Source of the DNA: Shewanella donghaensis
GTDB lineage: Bacteria; Pseudomonadota; Gammaproteobacteria; Enterobacterales; Shewanellaceae
Assembly (NCBI RefSeq): GCF_007567505.1
Contig: NZ_CP041783.1
Span: 62,001-126,000 of the forward strand
Reading direction: 5' to 3'
DNA: 64,000 bases
Shown: piece after piece, positions 26,033 to 35,960 of the stretch
Layout: every line of letters starts with the position of its first letter
How positions within the stretch are numbered: the first letter of the stretch is position 1
Notes under the pieces: model-generated
What the model was told of the DNA's origin: nothing
The model's input: only the letters and a program-made list of their open reading frames with translations
Databases searched by the model: none
Made by a program: the position numbers and the translations under genes

Positions 26033-26962
26033 ATGAATTCAAATGATTCAAACTTTCCCGCGGCGAATGCATTAGCTAATGCCATATTAAATGATGAGCT
26101 TTGCCGCTTATTTCATGGCCGAGGGGGATTATTCTTAGGTTACGAACATATTTGTTTAGATTGGTTTAACCCAGTGTTGTTACTCACCAGCTTTAAAGAG
26201 TTATCAGAAGCACAAAGAGAGCAAATGGTGGCTGATATTGAAACAGTATGGAAACAACACCATGCTGATAAACCGTTCAACTTGGTATTTCAATATCGTA
26301 ATGCAGGCAGAACCATTACTGACTTAGTTGCTGGTGATATACCTGAAAAACATGTAGTAACAGAAAATGGCGCAGATTTTTTAGTGCATTTATTACGTGG
26401 TCAAAACCACGGTATTTTCCTCGATATGGCTAATGGCCGTAAGTGGGTTAAACAGCATGCTAAAGATAAAAAAGTATTGAATCTATTTGCTTATACATGC
26501 GCTTTTTCTGTTGTGGCTTTGCAAGCTGAAGCTACAGAAGTGGTGAATATGGACATGAGTAAAGGGGCTCTGAGTATTGGAAAGCAGAATCATTTATTAA
26601 ATGGTTTTACTTCGGGGGCGCGTTTCCTTGGCCACGATATTTTTAAGTCATGGGGTAAATTAACCAAGTTGGGTCCATACGATTTAATTGTGGCGGATCC
26701 GCCGAGTAATCAAAAGGGCAGTTTTGTCGCAACAAAGGATTATGTCAGGATTTTAAGACGTTTACCTGAGTTACTGGCGCCAAATGGTGAAGTACTGTTG
26801 TGCTTGAATGCACCAGAGCTGGGTTGTGACTTTTTAATGCAACAAGTCGCAGAAACGGCTGAAACCCTAGAATTTGTCGAACGAATTGATAACCCAGAAG
26901 TCTTCGCCGATGTTGATGAGCAAAAATCATTAAAAGTGCTGCGTTACAAGTTAATTTCTTAG
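26033..26962 (+). CDS. SAM-dependent methyltransferase related to RlmI/RlmK
   Basis: The 309-residue class I methyltransferase resembles the catalytic domain of 23S rRNA m5C methyltransferase RlmI (Methyltrans_SAM family). It has KKVLNLFAYTCAFSVVALQAEA as the SAM-binding motif, VVNMDMSKGAL as motif II and LIVADPPSNQ as the catalytic DPP loop. The usual Phe after DPP is Ser-Asn here. There is no N-terminal PUA domain; the first ~110 residues are different. It may methylate rRNA or another RNA, but the target is not predictable. A long perfect hairpin terminator follows. Confidence 0.8.
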   Translation: MNSNDSNFPAANALANAILNDELCRLFHGRGGLFLGYEHICLDWFNPVLLLTSFKELSEAQREQMVADIETVWKQHHADKPFNLVFQYRNAGRTITDLVAGDIPEKHVVTENGADFLVHLLRGQNHGIFLDMANGRKWVKQHAKDKKVLNLFAYTCAFSVVALQAEATEVVNMDMSKGALSIGKQNHLLNGFTSGARFLGHDIFKSWGKLTKLGPYDLIVADPPSNQKGSFVATKDYVRILRRLPELLAPNGEVLLCLNAPELGCDFLMQQVAETAETLEFVERIDNPEVFADVDEQKSLKVLRYKLIS

Positions 26963-27018
26963 ATTTCACATTTTAGATTTTATCGTCTATCGTCTATCCC
27001 TATTAATACCTGATTCTT

Positions 27019-27060
27019 AAGTGCAATTGAATAGCCATTCAATTGCACTTTTTTATTTTT
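27019..27060 (+). terminator. Intrinsic terminator after the methyltransferase gene
   Basis: A perfect 14-base-pair stem (27019-27032 with 27037-27050) around AGCC is followed by TTTTATTTTT. The A-rich left arm could also work for transcription from the opposite strand, but no gene comes from there. Confidence 0.92.
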
Positions 27061-27319
27061 ACATCAAAAAAGATCTAGTAAACGTCGGACAATTAGTCAA
27101 ACAAGTTAACTGATTATCAATTTTCGAAACAGTTGCGAATAAATTAACCTGCAAAATAGGCGTTAACAAGTTGATAACTTTTGCTATAGCGACTATAAAT
27201 ACTTAAGTATTAGTAAGTCTAATCATAAGCTGATCTCATACATTGATTTAGCTTTTTCACATTTCGGGTTTTGTTCGGTTAATATTCAGCCAATTGATGT
27301 AACGTTTTGATTTGTTTTT

Positions 27320-27333
27320 ATGATCTAGATCAA
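27320..27333. promoter_or_regulatory. CRP- or FNR(EtrA)-type site upstream of nap
   Basis: ATGATCTAGATCAA has the FNR form TTGAT-N4-ATCAA with one mismatch. Its core TGATCTAGATCA is also the core of the CRP consensus, so either protein could bind. The centre (27326.5) is 28 bases upstream of the centre of the NarP-type site. Confidence 0.7.
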
Positions 27334-27346
27334 CAAAAATGCGTTT

Positions 27347-27362
27347 TACCAATTTGTGAGTA
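27347..27362. promoter_or_regulatory. NarP/NarL-type 7-2-7 site upstream of nap
   Basis: TACCAAT and GTGAGTA are inverted heptamers separated by TT, matching the NarL/NarP consensus TACYYMT-N2-AKRRGTA with slight deviation. A -10-like TAGAAT lies at 27387-27392, placing transcription start near 27399. That puts this site's centre at about -44.5, the position known for the NarP site at E. coli napF. The start point is my estimate. Confidence 0.7.
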
Positions 27363-27461
27363 TATAGTTTAGTCGTTGATAAAAGATAGAATTTGCCCGA
27401 ATCTTAATTTAGTAACAATCAAGTTACATAACTTTCATCAGAAACCTCTGCCGGAGGCTCC

Positions 27462-27620
27462 ATGAGTACAGATCCTAAAAGCGAGAAAAGCCTAGAATTT
27501 AAAATATTTATATTTTTAACGGTTTTTTTAGCGCCCATCTTGTCAGCGTTACTCGTTAGCGCGTTAGGTTTCACCATTTGGTTCAGTCAAATCCTTTCAG
27601 GCCCTCCTGGCGCTGGATAA
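27462..27620 (+). CDS. napE: NapE, small inner-membrane protein of the nitrate reductase operon
   Basis: This 52-residue gene was found by reading the leader of the nap operon. The product starts MSTDPKSEKSLEFKIFIFLT and has one membrane segment (about residues 14-42), ending FSQILSGPPGAG. It is the NapE/TorE type, a single-pass protein of unknown role found at the front of many nap operons. An excellent ribosome site (GGAGG at 27453-27457) precedes the ATG. napD follows 43 bases later on the same strand. Confidence 0.88.
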   Translation: MSTDPKSEKSLEFKIFIFLTVFLAPILSALLVSALGFTIWFSQILSGPPGAG

Positions 27621-27663
27621 TCATAAAAATTTTATAATAAAAACAACTAGAGAAGTATTGTTG

Positions 27664-27924
27664 ATGAGCAAAAAAGAGATCCATGTAACTAGCTTGATTG
27701 TGCAGGTTCACCCAGAACAAATGGCTGAAGTACGCCAAAAAATTATGGCAATGGAAAATGCAGAATTATCAGTTAACAACGAGATGAAGATAGTCGTAGT
27801 GATTGAAGGACCTAGTCAGCGTTCTTTAATGGATGACATTTCAACTATTAACGCTATACCTGGTGTGCTAACTGCCACTATGGTTTATCACCAAAGCGAA
27901 GAGCTAGAAGAGGGTGAAGAATGA
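27664..27924 (+). CDS. napD: NapD, chaperone for the NapA twin-arginine signal
   Basis: NapD is a small cytoplasmic protein that binds the NapA Tat signal and holds NapA back until it is matured. The 86-residue product has the ferredoxin-like NapD fold: [20 protein letters not shown] at the start, then [20 protein letters not shown] and [16 protein letters not shown]. The ATG at 27664 is preferred to two preceding TTG codons. Its end overlaps the napA start by four bases (ATGA), indicating coupling. Confidence 0.92.
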   Translation: MSKKEIHVTSLIVQVHPEQMAEVRQKIMAMENAELSVNNEMKIVVVIEGPSQRSLMDDISTINAIPGVLTATMVYHQSEELEEGEE

Positions 27925-30416
27925 GTATGAACAGACGTGAGTTTATGAAAGCTAACGCTGCGATGGCTGCTGCCAGCGTAGCTGGTATGGCTTTACCTGC
28001 ATCAGCAAGTAACTTAATTACTAGCTCTGAGCAGACAAAATTAGAGTGGAACAAAGCACCGTGTCGTTTTTGTGGTACCGGTTGTTCAGTTATCGTTGCT
28101 ACCCGTGATGGTAAAGTGGTTGCGACACATGGCGATGCGAAAAGTGAAGTGAATAAAGGCCTGAATTGTATTAAAGGCTACTTCTTATCAAAAATCATGT
28201 ATGGCCGTGATCGCCTTCAAACACCAATGTTAAGAATGACAGACGGTAAGTACGACAAGAACGGTGAGTTCACTCCTGTAAGTTGGGATACCGCGTTTGA
28301 TACCATGGCTGAAAAATGGAAAAAAACCATCAAAGCTAAAGGACCTACAGCTGTCGGCATGTTTGGTTCTGGCCAATGGACTGTTTGGGAAGGCTACGCT
28401 GCCGTTAAATTAATGAAAGCAGGCTTTGGCTCAAACAATATCGATCCGAATGCACGTCATTGTATGGCTTCTGCAGTAGGTGGATTCATGCGTACCTTTG
28501 GTATTGATGAACCTATGGGTTGTTATGATGATATGGAAGCGGCAGATGCTTTCGTATTATGGGGTTCTAATATGGCCGAAATGCACCCGATCCTTTGGAC
28601 TCGTGTGACAGATCGCCGCTTAAGCGCGCCACATGTCAAAGTTGCTGTGTTATCGACTTTTGAACATCGTTCTTTCGATTTAGCAGATTTGGGTATTATT
28701 TTCACACCGCAAACCGATTTAGCCATGCTTAACTTTATCGCCAATTACATTATTCAAAACGATAAAGTAGACAAAGATTTTATCAGTAAGCATGTTAATT
28801 TCCGTAAAGGTGAAACGGATATTGGTTATGGTTTACGTGCCACTCATCCATTACAGAAAAAAGCGAAGAATGTTGATACTGCTGGTGATTCAACACCAAT
28901 AGATTTTGAACAGTTTAAAGCGTTTGTAGCTGACTACGATGTTAAATCAGTAAGCGAGCTTTCTGGTGTACCTGAGCACAAGTTGATTGAACTTGCTGAA
29001 TTGTATGCAGACCCTAAAAAGAAAGTCACCTCTTTCTGGACTATGGGGTTTAACCAACATACTCGTGGTGTGTGGTGTAATAACCTTATTTACAACATTC
29101 ATTTATTAGTGGGTAAAATTTCTACTCCTGGTAACAGTCCATTCTCGTTAACGGGTCAACCATCAGCTTGTGGTACCGCTCGTGAAGTGGGTACATTCTC
29201 ACATCGTTTACCTGCAGATTTAGTGGTCACCAATCCTAAGCATCGTAAAATCGCTGAGGATATCTGGAATATTCCAAGTGGCATTATCCCGCCAAAACCG
29301 GGTTATCATGCTGTTGAGCAAAACCGTCGCCTTAAAGATGGTGATTTGAACTGTTATTGGGTGCAAGTGAACAACAACATGCAAGCTGCGGCTAACATGA
29401 ATGAAGAAGGATTACCGGGTTACCGTAATCCAGATAACTTCATCGTTGTGTCAGATGCTTATCCAACTGTGACGACTCAAGCGGGTGATTTGATATTACC
29501 TTCAGCGATGTGGGTTGAGAAAGAAGGAGCTTACGGTAACGCTGAGCGTCGTACTCAATTCTGGCATCAAATGGTTAAAGCGCCAGGCGAGTCCATGTCT
29601 GACTTATGGCAGTTGATGGAATTCTCAAAACGCTTTACTACTGATGAAGTTTGGCCTCAAGACGTTTTAGATGCCAATCCTCAGTTTAAGGGCAAAACAT
29701 TATTCGAAGTCCTTTACCAAAACGGTAATGTTGAAAAGTTCCCTTTAAGTGATGCTGATCCTAAGTTCATGAATGATGAAGCGAAACATTTCGGTTTCTA
29801 CGTTCAAAAAGGCTTATTTGAAGAATATGCAACATTTGGTCGTGGACATGGACATGATTTAGCTGACTTCGATCGCTATCATGAAGAGCACGGTTTACGC
29901 TGGCCAGTTGTTGATGGTAAAGAAACCAAATGGCGTTTCCGCGAAGGAGCTGATCCTTATGTTAAAGCCGGTAAAGGTTATGAGTTTTATGGTAAACCTG
30001 ATGGAAAAGCGGTAATTTTTGCACTGCCTTATGAGCCTGCACCAGAGATGCCTGATGAAGAATACGATATCTGGTTATCAACCGGTCGTGTACTAGAGCA
30101 TTGGCATTCAGGTTCTATGACACAACGTGTACCAGAGCTTTATAAAGCCTTCCCTGATGCAGTTTGTTTCATGCATCCAGATGATGCTAAAAAACGCGGA
30201 TTACGTCGTGGTGACGAAGTGAAGGTTATTTCTCGTCGTGGTGAAATCAAGACCCGTATAGAAACCCGAGGTCGTAACAAGCCACCAATTGGTTTGGTAT
30301 TTGTTCCTTGGTTTGATGCTAGCCAGCTCATTAACAAAGTGACGTTAGATGCGACAGATCCACTGTCAAAACAAACTGACTTTAAGAAATGTGCGGTTAA
30401 AATCGTCAAAGCCTAA
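27921..30416 (+). CDS. napA: NapA, periplasmic nitrate reductase catalytic subunit (bis-MGD molybdoenzyme)
   Basis: NapA reduces nitrate to nitrite in the periplasm. The 831-residue product has a Tat signal (RREFMK near the start, ending ALPASA). The [4Fe-4S] cysteines are at 48, 51, 55 and 83 ([10 protein letters not shown], then LNCIKGY), and the molybdenum-ligating Cys181 is in [10 protein letters not shown]. The length and the [12 protein letters not shown] and [10 protein letters not shown] segments fit NapA. A second in-frame ATG six bases on is also possible. It receives electrons from NapB. The operon lacks napFGH, so NapC (next but one) is the evident quinol link. Confidence 0.97.
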   Translation: MSMNRREFMKANAAMAAASVAGMALPASASNLITSSEQTKLEWNKAPCRFCGTGCSVIVATRDGKVVATHGDAKSEVNKGLNCIKGYFLSKIMYGRDRLQTPMLRMTDGKYDKNGEFTPVSWDTAFDTMAEKWKKTIKAKGPTAVGMFGSGQWTVWEGYAAVKLMKAGFGSNNIDPNARHCMASAVGGFMRTFGIDEPMGCYDDMEAADAFVLWGSNMAEMHPILWTRVTDRRLSAPHVKVAVLSTFEHRSFDLADLGIIFTPQTDLAMLNFIANYIIQNDKVDKDFISKHVNFRKGETDIGYGLRATHPLQKKAKNVDTAGDSTPIDFEQFKAFVADYDVKSVSELSGVPEHKLIELAELYADPKKKVTSFWTMGFNQHTRGVWCNNLIYNIHLLVGKISTPGNSPFSLTGQPSACGTAREVGTFSHRLPADLVVTNPKHRKIAEDIWNIPSGIIPPKPGYHAVEQNRRLKDGDLNCYWVQVNNNMQAAANMNEEGLPGYRNPDNFIVVSDAYPTVTTQAGDLILPSAMWVEKEGAYGNAERRTQFWHQMVKAPGESMSDLWQLMEFSKRFTTDEVWPQDVLDANPQFKGKTLFEVLYQNGNVEKFPLSDADPKFMNDEAKHFGFYVQKGLFEEYATFGRGHGHDLADFDRYHEEHGLRWPVVDGKETKWRFREGADPYVKAGKGYEFYGKPDGKAVIFALPYEPAPEMPDEEYDIWLSTGRVLEHWHSGSMTQRVPELYKAFPDAVCFMHPDDAKKRGLRRGDEVKVISRRGEIKTRIETRGRNKPPIGLVFVPWFDASQLINKVTLDATDPLSKQTDFKKCAVKIVKA

Positions 30417-30427
30417 GGAGACACACC

Positions 30428-30898
30428 ATGAAAGCATGTAAAATTATGTCAATCATTGCGTTAGTTGGTTTCTCTTTTGGTCTGATGGCTGCAACAGTGC
30501 CTGAAGAGAAAATTGCGACATTACGTCTTGCACCACTTGACGTTGAGCTAACACCTCCTGCGATGCAGAAGGTGATTAATTCTGATGTTAAGCAAGTGCG
30601 AAACTATCCAATGCAACCACCTATTATTCCGCACAAAATTGATGGTTACCAAATCGATTTGAAAGTGAATAAATGTATGCAATGTCATGCACGTAACAGT
30701 ACCGGGCATTCTCAAGCACCGATGGTGAGTGTGACCCATTATATGGATAGAGATAATAACTTCTTGGCGTCATTGTCGCCGCGCCGTTATAACTGTACTC
30801 AATGTCATGTCCCTCAGTTAGATGCCAACTTGTTAGTTGAAAATGATTTCGTGGATGTTAAAGAACTCATGAAAGAATCTTCAAAAGCTGAGCACTAG
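30428..30898 (+). CDS. napB: NapB, di-haem electron-transfer subunit of periplasmic nitrate reductase
   Basis: NapB passes electrons from NapC to NapA. The 156-residue protein has a Sec signal peptide ([15 protein letters not shown]) and two haem-c sites, CMQCH at 83-87 and CTQCH at 123-127. His residues for bis-His ligation are in PIIPHK, TGHSQAP and VTHYMD. An AAGGAG ribosome site precedes it, 11 bases after napA. Confidence 0.95.
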   Translation: MKACKIMSIIALVGFSFGLMAATVPEEKIATLRLAPLDVELTPPAMQKVINSDVKQVRNYPMQPPIIPHKIDGYQIDLKVNKCMQCHARNSTGHSQAPMVSVTHYMDRDNNFLASLSPRRYNCTQCHVPQLDANLLVENDFVDVKELMKESSKAEH

Positions 30899-30906
30899 GA
30901 GCGAAT

Positions 30907-31506
30907 ATGATTGCAAAATTACTCGGAAACCTGAAGTTAATTTGGAAGGTGCTTAACCGTCCAAGTGTGCACTACAGTCTTGGTTTTCTAACGCTAGGTG
31001 GCTTTGTTGCTGGTGTGATCTTCTGGGGTGGTTTTAATACAGCGTTATCAGTTTCTAATACTGAAGCATTTTGTATTAGCTGCCACGAGATGGAGAATAA
31101 CGTTTACGAAGAGTTAAAAACGACTATTCACTTCACTAACCGAAGCGGTGTGAGAGCAACATGTCCTGATTGTCATGTCCCTCACAATTGGACTGATAAA
31201 ATTGCCCGTAAAATGCAAGCTTCTAAAGAAGTTTGGGGTAAAGTATTTGGCACCATTAACACCCGTGAAAAGTTCGAAGCTAAGCGTCGACATTTAGCTG
31301 AAAATGAATGGAACAGGTTGAAGGCGAATGATTCCCTAGAATGTCGTAATTGTCATAATTTCGATTACATGGATTTCACTCGTCAATCTAAGCGTGCTTC
31401 GCAGATGCACTCAACATCGCTTGCTAGCGGTGAAAAGACTTGTATAGACTGTCATAAAGGTATTGCACATGAATTACCTGATATGGCTGGCGTAGAAGGT
31501 TTTTAA
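30907..31506 (+). CDS. napC: NapC, tetra-haem quinol dehydrogenase (NapC/NirT family)
   Basis: NapC is anchored in the inner membrane and oxidises quinol. The 199-residue protein has one N-terminal membrane helix (about residues 22-46) and four haem-c motifs: CISCH (56-60), CPDCH (86-90), CRNCH (146-150) and CIDCH (179-183). An AGGAG ribosome site and eight bases of spacing link it to napB. It completes a napEDABC operon. Shewanella can also use CymA for quinol oxidation, but no cymA is in this window. Confidence 0.95.
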   Translation: MIAKLLGNLKLIWKVLNRPSVHYSLGFLTLGGFVAGVIFWGGFNTALSVSNTEAFCISCHEMENNVYEELKTTIHFTNRSGVRATCPDCHVPHNWTDKIARKMQASKEVWGKVFGTINTREKFEAKRRHLAENEWNRLKANDSLECRNCHNFDYMDFTRQSKRASQMHSTSLASGEKTCIDCHKGIAHELPDMAGVEGF

Positions 31507-31520
31507 CCTCACTGCTCAAT

Positions 31521-31552
31521 AAAAAAAGGTCAGCAAATGCTGGCCTTTTTAT
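31521..31552 (+). terminator. Intrinsic terminator after napC
   Basis: AAAGGTCAGCA pairs with TGCTGGCCTTT (one G-T pair) around AA, with an A-run before and TTTTTATTTA after. Confidence 0.85.
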
Positions 31553-31674
31553 TTAATTCATGACTATAGTAGTACTTATATAGAATGGTCTAAACCACTG
31601 AAAAAGATGTAAGTAGTATTCATCATCACTTGATTTAGTAATTCAATTTGAATTTAATAGATGAAGCAGGATAC

Positions 31675-33396
31675 ATGCAAAAATTAATTTCATCATTTTC
31701 GCTTTTTAACACAATACTTTTGTGTCCATTTTTAGTTTTTTCCAGTTTTGTTTTTCCGCAATCATCTCTCACCAGTAAAGACATACAATGGCTTGAAACA
31801 GAGTTTCAACCATCGACGCTTTCACTAGACCAGCAAAAAGAAGAGTTAACCTGGTTTAAAACCGTTTCTAAACCATTTAAAGGCAAGACCATTAGAGTTG
31901 TTTCTGAAAGGATATATACCCACCAATATGAATCAGAAGTATTGGCTAAAGCCTTTTATGACTTAACAGGTATACACGTCATTCATGAACTCACTAATGA
32001 AGATGATGTAATAAAAAAATTGTCAGCACAGTTAATGACAGACCAGCCACTTTATGATGCTTATATCAATGATAGTGATCTAATCGGAAGCCTCTTTCGT
32101 CAGCAACATGTTAAGTCAATTACTGCTATTTTGAGTCAATATGAGAAAGATTATACTTTGCCTACGTTGGACTTAGCTGACTTTATTGGTTTGGCGTTTA
32201 CAACAGGTCCTGATGGGCAAATATACCAGTTGCCAGACCAACAATTTGCCAATTTGTATTGGTATCGCAGCGATTGGTTTTCAAATGCTAACTATCAACG
32301 TCAGTTCGAAAATAAGTATGGTTATCCATTAGGTGTTCCTCAAAATTGGCAAGCATATGAAGATATTGCCAACTTTTTTTCTAATGATATCGGCAGTATT
32401 AATGGTGTAAAAGTTTATGGCCATATGGATTATGCCAAATCAGATCCTTCACTAGGCTGGCGAATCTCTGATGCCTGGCTGTCAATGGCTGGTGTTGGCG
32501 ATAAAGGATTACCAAATGGTCTGCCCGTTGACGAATGGGGTATTAGAGTTGAAGATTGTCACCCGGTAGGTGCCAGTATAGAACGTGGTGGTGCGTTGAA
32601 TAGTCCAGCAGCAGTTTACGCTATAGAGAAATACAAACAGTGGCTAAGTCTATATGCGCCGCCTGAAGCTATGGAGCTTGCATTTTCGGAAGCAGGTGAT
32701 TGGGCTGCAAAAGGGAATATTGCTCAGCAGATTTTTTGGTATACAGCATTTGTGCGGGATTTTACCCAAAGTGACTTAGCGGTAATGAATAAAGATGGCA
32801 CACCTAAATGGCGAGTAGCCCCATCACCCGTAGGAAAATATTGGCAGAAGGGAATGAAATCAGGCTATCAAGACACTGGCTCTTGGACCTTTTTGAATCA
32901 CACAGAAGAAAAGCAACAACTTGCCGCATGGCTATATGCTCAGTTTGTTGTGTCTAAAACAGTGTCTCTGAAAAAGACGATTGTGGGACTAACGCCTATT
33001 CGTCAATCGGATATTGACTCTGACTACTTAACCGAAAGAGCACCTTACCTCGGTGGACTCGTTGAGTTTTATAGAAGCCAAGCGCGTAATGTATGGACGC
33101 CAACAGGGACTAACGTACCTGATTACCCTGGAATGGCGGGGTTTTGGTGGCAATCCATCAGCCAGATTATGGAAGGCAAGCTAACTGTAAAGGCTGGTTT
33201 GGATCAATTGGCGAGTAATCTGGATGAGTATTTAATTCAGCTTCAAACACAAAATTTAACCTGTGGCCCGAAAGTGAATCCAAAGGTTAATCCCCAGATT
33301 TGGTTAGATAGGCCTCTGTCGCCTAAAAGACAGATAGATACCGAACAAAAGGGTAAGACGCTGACCTATAAGGAGGCGATAAATGTCTGGCAGTAG
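31675..33396 (+). CDS. Extracellular solute-binding protein (family 1-like), no transporter nearby
   Basis: The protein has 573 residues from the ATG at 31675, which begins a good signal peptide (LISSFSLFNTILLCPFLVFS). The frame opens earlier at a TTG (31648) without a ribosome site. The mature part resembles ABC-type sugar- or glycerol phosphate-binding proteins: KTIRVVSERIYTHQYESEVL early, then QIYQLPDQQFANLYWYRSDW and a late MAGFWWQSISQIMEGKL. The length is larger than usual for the family. No permease or ATPase gene is near. Its 3' end overlaps the next binding-protein gene by 14 bases, so they are co-translated. It could serve a remote transporter or act as a sensor's ligand-binding partner. 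Confidence 0.72.
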   Translation: MQKLISSFSLFNTILLCPFLVFSSFVFPQSSLTSKDIQWLETEFQPSTLSLDQQKEELTWFKTVSKPFKGKTIRVVSERIYTHQYESEVLAKAFYDLTGIHVIHELTNEDDVIKKLSAQLMTDQPLYDAYINDSDLIGSLFRQQHVKSITAILSQYEKDYTLPTLDLADFIGLAFTTGPDGQIYQLPDQQFANLYWYRSDWFSNANYQRQFENKYGYPLGVPQNWQAYEDIANFFSNDIGSINGVKVYGHMDYAKSDPSLGWRISDAWLSMAGVGDKGLPNGLPVDEWGIRVEDCHPVGASIERGGALNSPAAVYAIEKYKQWLSLYAPPEAMELAFSEAGDWAAKGNIAQQIFWYTAFVRDFTQSDLAVMNKDGTPKWRVAPSPVGKYWQKGMKSGYQDTGSWTFLNHTEEKQQLAAWLYAQFVVSKTVSLKKTIVGLTPIRQSDIDSDYLTERAPYLGGLVEFYRSQARNVWTPTGTNVPDYPGMAGFWWQSISQIMEGKLTVKAGLDQLASNLDEYLIQLQTQNLTCGPKVNPKVNPQIWLDRPLSPKRQIDTEQKGKTLTYKEAINVWQ

Positions 33397-34120
33397 CATG
33401 CGATTAATCACCTTATTGATAACTTTGAGTTTGTGTTTGTTTATAACCGAATTAAAGGCAGAAAAGATAACGGTATACACCTATCAAAATGCCCCTTTTG
33501 CTGAGCAGACTGATAATAATCATCGGGGCATGATTATTGAAATCGTTGCAGAGCTTTTCACTCGAGCTGAACTGGATTATGAAGTGGTATTTAACCCTTT
33601 AAAGCGCGGTTTAACCATGACCGCAAGAAGTCCCAATGTTTGTGTCTTGCCTATTGAAAGGACTCAGCAAAGAGAAAGTGATTTTGTTTGGGTAGGGCCT
33701 GTTTTGATCTCTCGATATGGTCTGTTTAGCGATACAAAAAATAGCATTCCATTAGTGACATTACATGATGCTAGAGAGTATTCGATAGGTACGTTTTTAG
33801 GGAGCGGAATAAGTGAATACCTCGTTTCCTTCAGCCATGAAGTTCAACTTACCAGTGCTGATAATCTTAATCTTAAGAAGCTACAAAAAGGTCGAATTGA
33901 TTTGTGGGCGGCGGAATTAATCACTGCCAAGTCTATAATGATGCAAACAAATATCCGTTTAGGAGAGCCTGAATTAATTTATCACACATCTTTACGTGCG
34001 ATGGCCTGTAATAAGGGATTAGAAAAAGTGAAACATAGGGCATTAATGGATGGATTGAAGTCGATGTACCAAGATGGGTTCATGCAGAAAATAAATACAG
34101 CCTATGGAGTATCCTTGTAA
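33383..34120 (+). CDS. Family 3-type periplasmic solute-binding protein, orphan
   Basis: The 245-residue protein has a signal peptide (MRLITLLITLSLCLFITELKA). A family 3 (amino-acid type) binding fold follows: KITVYTYQNAPFAEQ, MIIEIVAELFTRAELDYEVV, then VLPIERTQQRESDFVWVGPV. A strong AAGGAGG ribosome site at 33370-33376, inside the previous gene, supports the ATG at 33383. The canonical Arg of amino-acid binders is not obvious, so the ligand may differ. Like its neighbour it has no permease or kinase gene beside it; such orphan proteins are common in Shewanella and are often of unknown use. Confidence 0.75.
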   Translation: MSGSSMRLITLLITLSLCLFITELKAEKITVYTYQNAPFAEQTDNNHRGMIIEIVAELFTRAELDYEVVFNPLKRGLTMTARSPNVCVLPIERTQQRESDFVWVGPVLISRYGLFSDTKNSIPLVTLHDAREYSIGTFLGSGISEYLVSFSHEVQLTSADNLNLKKLQKGRIDLWAAELITAKSIMMQTNIRLGEPELIYHTSLRAMACNKGLEKVKHRALMDGLKSMYQDGFMQKINTAYGVSL

Positions 34121-34368
34121 CGACTTTGGACATCAAATTGACAGGTGACAAATAATTGACTCTTTTGTATTTTGATTTTAATTGATTCTTCTCATTAAAA
34201 TTATTTGTAATCAATGCCTTGTCGCTGTTACTTATTATTTGTTGATTACTTATTATAAAAAATCATCATAAATCCCCCGTAAGTAGATAAACCTCTTCGA
34301 AAATTTAAACTAGACTTAATGTTATCAATTTGACTTTTATCGTCAAAATTAAAAGCGAGGGTAACCCA

Positions 34369-34674
34369 ATGTCGATGGTGAGTTCAAAAGATTTTGCTAA
34401 TTGGCTAATGGTTCAGTTTGAACGATTAGATGATGGGGTTAGTTTAACTCGGGAGGATATTAATCAATTAACAGGCCGACAAAATTTTTCTTTGGTGTTT
34501 GTTCATGATATTCATTATGAATTAATGCAGCACGGTATTGCCTTTGTAACAGATACCTACAGAGAGCGTTTTTACATGGTGAGAATACAAGATACTCCGT
34601 GGCGTGAAGAATTGGAAAATGCTGGCAATCAGCAAACATTCTCCAATGTTATTTCAATTAATATGACTAGATAA
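34369..34674 (+). CDS. Small protein of unknown function
   Basis: I do not recognise this 101-residue soluble protein. It begins MSMVSSKDFANWLMVQFERL and has no signal peptide or membrane segment. The GAGGG ribosome site at 34357-34361 and the ATG at 34369 support this start over the upstream open frame. A middle part (LTREDINQLTGRQNFSLVFV) could be a small helical DNA-binding fold, but that is weak. It stands alone between two genes of other orientation or unit. Confidence 0.6.
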   Translation: MSMVSSKDFANWLMVQFERLDDGVSLTREDINQLTGRQNFSLVFVHDIHYELMQHGIAFVTDTYRERFYMVRIQDTPWREELENAGNQQTFSNVISINMTR

Positions 34675-34723
34675 ATTCTCATTAATAGAAGCGAATATTT
34701 CCGCTTTAGATTTTACGACAGCA

Positions 34724-35725
34724 TTAAAGTTGATTTTTGATGTTTGTTACCAAGTAATCTTCGAATGTATGACCATGGTTTTGTAACATTTTTGGAAACA
34801 TAGAAATTGGCGTAGAGCCTGGGAAGGTATTAATTTCGTTAAGTAAAATGTTATTGTCATCAGTTAAGAAGAAATCAATTCTTGATAAATGACGTAACTT
34901 CATTCCTCTAAATGCTTTAATTGCATATGCGCGAATAGTATCTGACATCTCTTTTGACAAGTTTTTAGCAACCACATCAGTAGTCGCCTTACTTGATGCA
35001 TTATATTTTTCTTCAAAAGTATAAAACGTATTATTCGCACAAATTATCTCACCAGGCAGTGTCGCAATTACTTTCCCTTGATACTCATAAACAGCGACTT
35101 CTAATTCTCTAGCAATAATAGTTTTTTCTACCACCACAGATGGTGCAAAGCTAAAGGCATCGGTTAATACTTGCTGTATTTGCGAAGCATCATCTACTTT
35201 GTAGCAACCTACAGATGAACCTTGGGATGCCGCTTTTACAAATACAGAGCCCCATTCAGATAATGCTGCAGTGGTTTGCTGAATAGCATCATCATTTAAA
35301 TCATTGAGGAATATATAAGGGGTATTGGGGATACCTAAGGCACTGAACCACATTTTTGCAGTAATCTTATTAAAACAGTTACTTGAGGCTTCTGATTCAC
35401 AGCCAAAGTAAGGTAGTTGGATCAGGTTAAAATAGGATTGTATGTCACCTGTTTCGCCAGGAAAGCCATGAATGCAAGGGATGGCATAATCCACTGACCA
35501 AGGCGTGATATCTTGATTCTCGAAACGGATCTCACGTTTGTTGGTTAACTCACAAATATTGCCCTGTTGGTCGTGGTAATGGCCATTTTTATCGAGCTCT
35601 ACTCTCAATACATTTATCTCATCACTTTTAGCGAGTGAAGATTCAAAAAAATCAGCTGATAACAAAGATACATCATGCTCTGCACTGCCACCGCCACAGA
35701 TTAAAAGTAAGTTAATTGTTGTCAT
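34724..35725 (-). CDS. ddl: D-alanine--D-alanine ligase
   Basis: Ddl makes the D-Ala-D-Ala dipeptide for peptidoglycan. The 333-residue ATP-grasp protein has the N-terminal [16 protein letters not shown] motif and [32 protein letters not shown] is the nucleotide-binding lysine region, and [20 protein letters not shown] holds the metal-binding Asn/Glu. The length is between E. coli DdlB and DdlA, and the [18 protein letters not shown] region is closer to the DdlA type. It is not next to mur or fts genes, so it is likely a stand-alone ligase. Confidence 0.92.
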   Translation of the reverse strand: MTTINLLLICGGGSAEHDVSLLSADFFESSLAKSDEINVLRVELDKNGHYHDQQGNICELTNKREIRFENQDITPWSVDYAIPCIHGFPGETGDIQSYFNLIQLPYFGCESEASSNCFNKITAKMWFSALGIPNTPYIFLNDLNDDAIQQTTAALSEWGSVFVKAASQGSSVGCYKVDDASQIQQVLTDAFSFAPSVVVEKTIIARELEVAVYEYQGKVIATLPGEIICANNTFYTFEEKYNASSKATTDVVAKNLSKEMSDTIRAYAIKAFRGMKLRHLSRIDFFLTDDNNILLNEINTFPGSTPISMFPKMLQNHGHTFEDYLVTNIKNQL

Positions 35726-35871
35726 TTTTGCTCCGCTAAATAGCTGATGGTTTGTTGCTTAATGTGCCTAATTGAACTCATCATAATGAACAGGTGACCT
35801 ACTAGGCAAGAGGGACATTGAGTAAATGGTGAACAAATGGACAATTAGGGATTAACCACGCCTGAATGCTG

Positions 35872-35887
35872 AATTAGTGCACTAATT
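35872..35887. promoter_or_regulatory. Perfect 16-base palindrome
   Basis: AATTAGTGCACTAATT is its own reverse complement. GCT (35868-35870) and AGC (35888-35890) continue the symmetry after one unpaired G at 35871. It lies in the gap after the acyltransferase gene and about 150 bases upstream of the ddl start. It may be an operator for ddl or a hairpin at the end of a transcript; nothing else identifies it. Confidence 0.45.
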
Positions 35888-35960
35888 AGCAGATGAATGA
35901 TCTAACACTCAGATCTTCCATCAGCTGTAAACAGTGAATATTTGGCTTTACTTTAAAAAC

